NCBI RefSeq assembly: GCF_030769565.1
Contig: NZ_JAVCAP010000004.1
Location: forward strand, 110,371-174,370
Origin: Methylophilus aquaticus
GTDB lineage: Bacteria; Pseudomonadota; Gammaproteobacteria; Burkholderiales; Methylophilaceae
Reading direction: 5' to 3'
DNA: 64,000 nt
Shown: positions 59,155 to 64,000 of the stretch, piece after piece
Layout of the letters: each line of letters starts with the position of its first letter
How positions within the stretch are numbered: the first letter of the stretch is position 1
Program-made: the position numbers and the translations under genes
The notes under the pieces: model-generated
Told to the model about the DNA's origin: nothing
What the model saw: only the letters and a program-made list of their open reading frames with translations
Databases searched by the model: none

Positions 59155-59757
59155 ATGGCTAAAGTGGTGGCCGTGACCGGCGGCATAGGCAGTGGCAAAA
59201 GTGAAGTCTGCAAGTCGTTTGCTGCGCTCGGCGTGCCGGTGATTGATCTGGATGTGATTGCCAGGGCAATGAGCGCGCCAGGTAGCCCGGCCATGCAAGC
59301 CGTACGCGAGGTATTTGGCACAGAGATGTTTGAGGCCGACGGCAGCTTGCATCGCGCCAATCTGCGGGCGCTGGTATTTTCTAACCCGGATGCGCTGGAA
59401 CAACTGAACAACATCATGCATCCTGCCATTCGCGCCGAGGCCATACGCCAGATTACGTCGCTGTCTGCAACGCCTTATGTCGTGCTGGCGATTCCCCTGC
59501 TGGTCGAAAGCCGTCAAGACTGGCCTCTGATAGACCATGTGATGGTGGTGGACTGTGATGAACAGACGCAGCTTGAGCGCGTGTTGCAACGCAATCAGCT
59601 TTCTACCGAGATGGTGCAGGCCATGATGGCCGCCCAAAGCAGTCGCGAGCAGCGTCTGGCCATTGCAGATACCGTGCTGGATAATCAATCTTCCTTACAA
59701 AATCTGCATGAAAAAGTGGTCGCCTTTCATAAAAATTTCTCAAAGACTTGCCAGTGA
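59155..59757 (+). CDS. coaE: Dephospho-CoA kinase
   Basis: A 200-residue P-loop kinase with VVAVTGGIGSGKSEVCKSFA (Walker A), VIDLDVIARAM (substrate Asp), HPAIRAEA and VLAIPLLVES in the expected order. It catalyses the final step of coenzyme A synthesis. The start lies 8 nt after pilD. The zapD gene follows after 69 nt. Confidence 0.95.
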   Translation: MAKVVAVTGGIGSGKSEVCKSFAALGVPVIDLDVIARAMSAPGSPAMQAVREVFGTEMFEADGSLHRANLRALVFSNPDALEQLNNIMHPAIRAEAIRQITSLSATPYVVLAIPLLVESRQDWPLIDHVMVVDCDEQTQLERVLQRNQLSTEMVQAMMAAQSSREQRLAIADTVLDNQSSLQNLHEKVVAFHKNFSKTCQ

Positions 59758-59826
59758 GCAAAAAGGGTTTCATAATCAGGCTTTTATTGCATACTTTTCA
59801 AGTATCAGCTGACAGAAAAGACTGCC

Positions 59827-60600
59827 GTGTCGAGCTACGAATTCCCATTTAACGAGCGCATCAGAACCTATCTTCGCCTAGAGGATTTGTTCACCAAGGT
59901 ATTGCACCATGTCGAAATCGGACATGAATTCAACCACCATGCCGCGCTGGTATCCCTGCTGCAAATGCTGGACCTGATTGACCGGGCAGATCTGAAAGTA
60001 GATTTGTTGCAAGAGCTGGACCGGCACAAAATCCAACTTTCCTTTTTGCAAGGCAACCCCAATATCGACCAGCACGCGTTGAGCAATACGCTTGCCAGCC
60101 TCGAGCGCTGTGCCGTAGCACTGCGCACTGACCATCAAAAACTTGGGCAAACCCTGCGCGAAAACGACTGGCTGATGAGCATCAAGCAGCGCACCGGCAT
60201 TCCGGGCGGCGTATGTGAATTTGATCTGCCTTCCTACCATCACTGGCTATACCTGAGCCCAGACCGTCGCAAGGCAGATTTTGATAACTGGCTATCGCGC
60301 CTGATGCCCATGTACGAAGCCATTAGTATCATCTTGCAGTTGTTGCGCGGCAGCGGCCAAACCTTGTCACTGGTCGCGCATCATGGCGCCTATCAGCAAC
60401 AACTTTCAGGCCATAAACCTGCCCAGTTATTACGCATTGAAATCGGCCACACAGAATGCTTCCCTGAAGTCAGTGCCAATAAATATGCTATTAATATTCG
60501 CTTTCAAAAGCTCGACTTTGTACAAAAGCCCAAAGTGCTCGAAGAGGATATCCCTTTTAATATGATCGTCTGTAACTTTACCGGGGCAGGGCACAACTGA
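59827..60600 (+). CDS. zapD: Cell division protein ZapD
   Basis: A 257-residue protein of the ZapD (YacF) family, which bundles FtsZ filaments. Diagnostic stretches are YEFPFNERIRTYLRLEDLF at the N-terminus, IPGGVCEFDLPSYHHWLYL and IRFQKLDFVQKPKVLEEDI near the end. It begins with GTG at 59827 and its final base is the first base of the yacG ATG (TGATG), so the two are coupled. The coaE-zapD-yacG order is conserved in beta- and gammaproteobacteria. Confidence 0.94.
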   Translation: MSSYEFPFNERIRTYLRLEDLFTKVLHHVEIGHEFNHHAALVSLLQMLDLIDRADLKVDLLQELDRHKIQLSFLQGNPNIDQHALSNTLASLERCAVALRTDHQKLGQTLRENDWLMSIKQRTGIPGGVCEFDLPSYHHWLYLSPDRRKADFDNWLSRLMPMYEAISIILQLLRGSGQTLSLVAHHGAYQQQLSGHKPAQLLRIEIGHTECFPEVSANKYAINIRFQKLDFVQKPKVLEEDIPFNMIVCNFTGAGHN

Positions 60601-60788
60601 TGCAACTTGCTGTCAAACCACGCAAAGTCGCTTGTCCGGGCTGCGGCGAAACTACCGTGTATTCCACCAGCAACGCTTACCGTCCGTTTTGCAGCGAACG
60701 CTGCAAATTGATGGACTTGGGAGATTGGGCCACTGAAAAATTTCGCATTCCGGATGCCACCCCGCCTGATCTTCAGGATGCCGAGTAA
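60600..60788 (+). CDS. yacG: DNA gyrase inhibitor YacG (zinc ribbon)
   Basis: A 62-residue zinc protein with Cys12, Cys15, Cys31 and Cys35 (VACPGCGETT ... YRPFCSERCKLMDLGDWA), the YacG signature. In E. coli the protein binds gyrase and inhibits its supercoiling. It is translationally coupled to zapD by a one-base overlap. Confidence 0.94.
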   Translation: MQLAVKPRKVACPGCGETTVYSTSNAYRPFCSERCKLMDLGDWATEKFRIPDATPPDLQDAE

Positions 60789-60808
60789 GTATTCAAGGTA
60801 ACCATCAC

Positions 60809-61252
60809 ATGAAAAAAATTGCATTGTGTTTACAGTTGTTGATCACCGCCAGCCTGCTCGCGCTCTCAGCCATTGCGCAAGCCGAAGTCGCATTAAGCGA
60901 TGCCTGGGTGCGCGCGACGAATCCCGGGCAACCGGTCGGTGCGGCCTATGTGACCCTCAAAAGCAAAGCGCCGGTGACCCTGGTTTATGTAGAAACTGAG
61001 CGCGCAGGCAGTGTGGAAATGCACAGCATGAGCATGGATAAGGGCATTATGAAAATGCGCAGCATGGAAGAACTGCCCGTGCCCGCCGGACAAACAGTCA
61101 AACTGGCTCCCGGTGGCCTGCACCTGATGCTGTTTGAACTTGCTTCACCGCTTAAAGTTGGTGAGCAGGTCAAATTCAGGCTGTGCTTTAAAGATAAACA
61201 GGGCAAAATCACCGATCAGTTTGTCACCATGCCAGTGAAAACTGCGCAATAA
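60809..61252 (+). CDS. PCu(A)C-type periplasmic copper chaperone
   Basis: A 147-residue exported protein with signal peptide LITASLLALSAIAQA and the Cu(I) site H-x10-M-x21-H-x-M formed by His72, Met83, His105 and Met107. The strand DAWVRATNPGQPVGAAYVTL is typical of the family. It delivers copper to cytochrome oxidase. It starts 20 nt after yacG with its own ribosome site region and may be co-transcribed. The gap to 61329 shows no further gene. Confidence 0.93.
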   Translation: MKKIALCLQLLITASLLALSAIAQAEVALSDAWVRATNPGQPVGAAYVTLKSKAPVTLVYVETERAGSVEMHSMSMDKGIMKMRSMEELPVPAGQTVKLAPGGLHLMLFELASPLKVGEQVKFRLCFKDKQGKITDQFVTMPVKTAQ

Positions 61253-61328
61253 TTTCACACCAAGCAAGCCCCATACAACATCAGGCTAAACGCGAAAGTA
61301 GACCTGACGACCGGTTAAGCCAAATCGA

Positions 61329-61787
61329 TTATTTTGCCGGAAGTATCTTGAGCAAAAATCGTTGCCTTGCAGATACACCATTTGCATCTTTAATGTTCGC
61401 CGTAAACTCAAATTTCCCCGAGATTTTCGGTGTACCAGCGAGCATGCCCTCCGGGGTGATCAACAGGCCTGTAGTCGTGAACTGCTTGTCAATATCTGCT
61501 ATCTCATAAGGGGGCTGGCCTCCCTGTACCAGACTTCTTCGGCCATACGGCTTACCAACCCTCGCCGCCGGTAAGATAACCGCCTGGAATACTTTCGGAT
61601 TACACACTTCTTTTTTAGGCTGTGCTCCAAGCGCCATTTTTTGTGTTTCAGGATTGTCTGCCGGCACGCAAGTTGGCAAGTTGCCTGCAGTCGCCCCGAA
61701 CACATAATTACATGCAATGAAGGCCAGCAGGATGACACCGTTGGCTGCAATGGCATTGAGTGAAAAAAGTTGTCGGCGAGCATTCAT
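61329..61787 (-). CDS. Exported protein with a putative Ig-like domain
   Basis: A 152-residue protein with an N-terminal signal or anchor (AANGVILLAFIACNYVFG) and a C-terminal ~70-residue part reading QGGQPPYEIADIDKQF ... LLITPEGMLAGTPKISGKFE ... NIKDANGVSARQRF. This is the pattern of putative Ig (He_PIG) repeats of surface proteins, here as a single copy. It contains two Cys in the first part (PTCVPADNPE, KEVCNPK). Function unknown. ATG at 61787 follows GAGTGA. Confidence 0.72.
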   Translation of the reverse strand: MNARRQLFSLNAIAANGVILLAFIACNYVFGATAGNLPTCVPADNPETQKMALGAQPKKEVCNPKVFQAVILPAARVGKPYGRRSLVQGGQPPYEIADIDKQFTTTGLLITPEGMLAGTPKISGKFEFTANIKDANGVSARQRFLLKILPAK

Positions 61788-62170
61788 GTTGAATAATCAC
61801 TCCTCTTGTGTTTTCTATAAAAATTAACTCAGGTGGCAATGGCGTGAGTGATGATAAGAGATTGTATGCCATTCTAAACCTCTGAAACCAACCCCTGCCA
61901 AGGGCGATAGCAAAGAGGTTAGACCGAGCACAGAGAGAACCTGACTAACCCAATGGCCGACATTCAAAAGAACAAGCCTGATCAGTGCGTTCTTGTCAGG
62001 CCGATGAATGAATGAGGTCTTTGTGCGCGGCTATTATCCTGGCCCGCGTAAACAATACTGATCCGCAACAAGGCTTATCTCACGAGATGCAGTTTAACCC
62101 TTTATAACGGTATCTACATTTCAATGCTTAACCTCTTTTCCATTGATCTTATCAATCCTTGAGATACAAA
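61788..62170. other. Intergenic stretch without a gene; possible RNA pseudoknot
   Basis: No supported reading frame. Two six-base complementary pairs interleave: AAGAAC (61968) with GTTCTT (61989), and GCCTGA (61976) with TCAGGC (61996). This is the topology of an H-type pseudoknot. No known RNA family was recognised. Confidence 0.35.
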
Positions 62171-62194
62171 TAAAAACGCCCGCGGATGCGGGCG
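62171..62194 (-). terminator. Intrinsic terminator of aqpZ
   Basis: On the minus strand, a perfect 7-bp GC stem (CGCCCGC / GCGGGCG) with a 4-nt loop is followed by TTTTTA, 18 nt after the aqpZ stop. Confidence 0.9.
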
Positions 62195-62212
62195 TCTCTG
62201 CACGAGTGATGC

Positions 62213-62905
62213 TTAATTTTTCTTGGAAACACAGTTATATACCAGCGCACCAATAATCCCACCCACGATAGGTGCTAGCCAGAACAACCAGAGTTGCTCC
62301 ATATAAATGCCTCCCGCAAAAATCGCCTGGCTTGTACTGCGAGCAGGGTTCACTGATGTATTTGTGACGGGAATACTAATCATATGGATCAACGTCAATG
62401 TCAATCCGATTGCCAACGGAGCAAGCCCTGCTGGCGCACGCGCATCTGTAGCGCCCATAATGATAAACAAGAATACCGCTGTCAATACCACTTCCGAGAT
62501 CAATGCAGCTTGTAAGCTATAGCCATGCGGCGATGCTTCACCATAGCCATTGGCTGCAAACCCGCCTATCTCAAACCCTGCTTTACCACTTGCAATAAGA
62601 TAAATGACCGTCGCTGCCAGAACAGCGCCTATCACTTGCGCAACAATATAATGTGGCAATTCTGCAGCTTTAAATCGACCACCTGCCACCAAGCCAATAG
62701 AGACAGCAGGATTCAGGTGACAACCTGAGATATGACCAATCGCATAAGCCATGGTAACCACGGTGAAACCAAACGCAAATGAAACCCCGAGATAACCTAA
62801 ACCTAGCTCAGGAATACCAGCTGCCAATACGGCGCTACCGCAACCACCCAATACTAACCAGAAAGTACCAATCAATTCCGCCAATCCACGCTTTGCTAAC
62901 GACAT
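62213..62905 (-). CDS. aqpZ: Aquaporin Z
   Basis: A 230-residue MIP-family water channel with two NPA boxes: HLNPAVS (Asn65) and SVNPARS (Asn186). Six hydrophobic segments are visible, and the N-terminus [20 protein letters not shown] is typical of AqpZ. The residue pattern near the second NPA (TSVNPARS with Arg) and the absence of an extended loop E Asp favour a water channel over a glycerol facilitator. It is monocistronic, with a clear terminator; the ATG at 62905 follows AGGGAGAAG. Confidence 0.95.
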   Translation of the reverse strand: MSLAKRGLAELIGTFWLVLGGCGSAVLAAGIPELGLGYLGVSFAFGFTVVTMAYAIGHISGCHLNPAVSIGLVAGGRFKAAELPHYIVAQVIGAVLAATVIYLIASGKAGFEIGGFAANGYGEASPHGYSLQAALISEVVLTAVFLFIIMGATDARAPAGLAPLAIGLTLTLIHMISIPVTNTSVNPARSTSQAIFAGGIYMEQLWLFWLAPIVGGIIGALVYNCVSKKN

Positions 62906-63360
62906 TTTTCTTCTCCCTTGGTTTTAATAATGACTGAGGCAATGAATATAAATACATAAGTATTTAAGAGCAAGAAAAAATTTTTCTGAATTTAAGGAGT
63001 TATAAAATGACTAGCAGGTCAGTTTCAATCAGTCATGAATGAAGTTTAAAGCCAGAGTGAATATGTACGGTTAAATCACAGCTGAACTGCCAGCGTTGAT
63101 GTGTAGCGGGTTGGACCCGCGCCGGGTGTGCCTGATTAATTCTAGGGGAGCTTGAGAATCCCGACTAACGAATGAGGCCCCGGCGTGCGTCTTTCATCAG
63201 GGTCCGGGCGAATAATGCCCAATATGACCGGTTGTAGTACCGCAGTCCTTCACCTTCTCGCTCAATCTTGGCTACAGCAAGGGATATTTATGCGCTGAAA
63301 AATTCAAACACACAAAAATCTTGCAGATGACTATTGCTAAAAATGGGGAAGCCCTTGTAG
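62906..63360. other. 455-nt stretch with no supported gene
   Basis: The part next to aqpZ is A/T-rich and should hold its promoter. The remainder has short G/C-rich inverted segments (for example around 63110-63210), but no reading frame with a ribosome site and no RNA family I can name. Confidence 0.4.
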
Positions 63361-63418
63361 TTTGACATAAGGGGCGTTGCGCGTCAGCGCAGCGTCCCGC
63401 TTGATGGCTGGGTTGGGC
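63361..63418 (-). repeat. Degenerate integron attC-like site
   Basis: On the minus strand, GCCCAAC (a RYYYAAC core) begins 1 nt after the TAA stop of the gene at 63420. It is followed by an imperfect palindrome in which GGGACGCTGCGC faces GCGCAACGCCCC, with the extra-helical bases typical of attC, and then CTTATGTCAAA. The expected distal GTTRRRY core is absent (CTACAAGG instead), so the site is probably inactive. Confidence 0.6.
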
Positions 63419-63419
63419 A

Positions 63420-63860
63420 TTACTGTAACTTTGCGTCTTCTAGCTTGCCATCTTTTGAGAAACGGTATTGCACATTGCGTTCGCAACCTTTGCAGTTCCC
63501 GCCACCCCAATAAAGCACGGTTATTTTTTCCCTTCCATTGCAATGGATATTAGAGGCCTTCCAGGTGCGGTTTTTAAAATCATTTTCGTTGGAAGGTAGT
63601 AACGAGTTTACGGATGGTAATGCACCTCTGCTTTTACCAGATGAGTAAAAAAGTGTTTCACTTTTTATAGGAACTAAATCAAAACAATCCCAAGAGTCTT
63701 CTGGGTATTTTTCACCCTCGGCGCGGATTGTTATTGCTGGACATTGAAAGGTTTTAGCGTATTTCTCTGTTATTGGTGTTTCATCGGAGCATCCATCTCC
63801 AATGGCCACCAGTGGAAAAAGAAGCAATGCAAAAACATAAGTTCGATAAATTTGAACCAT
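63420..63860 (-). CDS. Exported protein of unknown function, possible gene-cassette product
   Basis: A 146-residue protein with signal peptide YVFALLLFPLVAIGDGC and several Cys (GCSDETP, TFQCPAITI, WDCFDLVP, IHCNGREK, GNCKGCERN), suggesting disulfide bonds in the periplasm. The tail VQYRFSKDGKLEDAKLQ resembles small secreted hypothetical proteins. It stands alone in a gene-poor stretch and is followed immediately by an attC-like site, the organisation of an integron cassette. I do not recognise its family. Confidence 0.7.
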   Translation of the reverse strand: MVQIYRTYVFALLLFPLVAIGDGCSDETPITEKYAKTFQCPAITIRAEGEKYPEDSWDCFDLVPIKSETLFYSSGKSRGALPSVNSLLPSNENDFKNRTWKASNIHCNGREKITVLYWGGGNCKGCERNVQYRFSKDGKLEDAKLQ

Positions 63861-63984
63861 TTCAAAACTCCATGATGCCTAGAGAATAAAAGGGACTTCC
63901 CCCACTCGAACTGGTAACCCAAAACCGAGATTGAAGGTAAGTTAATGTGATCAGCATTATTCAATCAAAACGAGAGGAGAAGTC

Positions 63985-64000
63985 ATGAGTAATGTTACAA
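63985..64000 (+). CDS. 5' end of a gene cut by the window edge
   Basis: An ATG at 63985 is preceded by GAGAGGAGAAG, a strong ribosome site at good spacing. Only five codons (MSNVT) are visible, so nothing can be said about function. Confidence 0.5.

Noticed and set aside
62906..63360. Small structured RNA in the G/C-rich repeats near 63110-63210
   Set aside because: Some inverted segments are present, but no family, promoter or terminator could be supported by eye.

Overview
The window looks like chromosomal DNA of a Gram-negative betaproteobacterium, most likely a methylotroph of the Methylophilaceae. The basis is the order prepilin peptidase-coaE-zapD-yacG, a PEP-CTERM-tagged protein, a betaproteobacterial nitrate-assimilation cluster with a fused phosphatase/kinase, and the general style of the proteins. 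The genus assignment is inference. No rRNA, tRNA or CRISPR was seen.

Layout. 1-9254: the end of an unidentified gene, then a type I secretion locus: an RTX-type calcium-binding protein followed by two tandem ABC exporters, an HlyD-type adaptor and a TolC-type outer-membrane channel. 9374-18737: a compact type II secretion/type IV pilus-like operon (G-F-E, four small inner-membrane or periplasmic assembly proteins, a lipoprotein secretin, three more pseudopilins). Its prepilin peptidase is probably the pilD-like gene at 58274. 18769-32994: a cell-surface signalling island with two ECF sigma/FecR/TonB-dependent receptor modules, one exbB-exbD-tonB set and a PEP-CTERM protein. Both ECF sigma genes are preceded by the same 16-bp palindrome and by a sigma-54-like -24/-12 element. 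The two very large receptors share a 234-bp nucleotide-identical tract (gene conversion) and differ strongly in one internal segment. Two inverted copies of a ~160-bp MITE-like repeat bracket receptor 1 and the TonB genes. 33069-35346: an IS110-family insertion sequence next to a truncated copy, then a TacA/TacT-type toxin-antitoxin pair.

35410-39964: three small cell-envelope proteins, an Old Yellow Enzyme divergent from an ArsR-type regulator across a perfect 15+15 palindrome, and an EamA exporter. 39994-56382 (all minus strand): assimilatory nitrate/nitrite genes in the order nasR, nrtA-B-C, porin, cobA, nirB, narK-type transporter, PP2C/kinase fusion, nirD, nasA, and a soluble PilJ/MCP-like protein. 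The nrtA leader carries an NtrC-like site, a sigma-54 promoter, an A1/G4 hexaloop hairpin typical of ANTAR targets and a strong intrinsic terminator. This implies nitrogen control of initiation plus nitrate-dependent antitermination by NasR.

56626-64000: ispB, a small acidic protein, pilD-coaE-zapD-yacG, a PCuAC copper chaperone, a hypothetical exported protein, aqpZ, a gene-poor stretch, a probable integron-type gene cassette with a degenerate attC, and the start of a gene cut by the window edge.

The strongest candidates for something new are the apparent sigma-54 to ECF cascade with its shared palindrome, the receptor pair with conversion tract and variable segment, and the unusual pseudopilin-rich type II-like operon.
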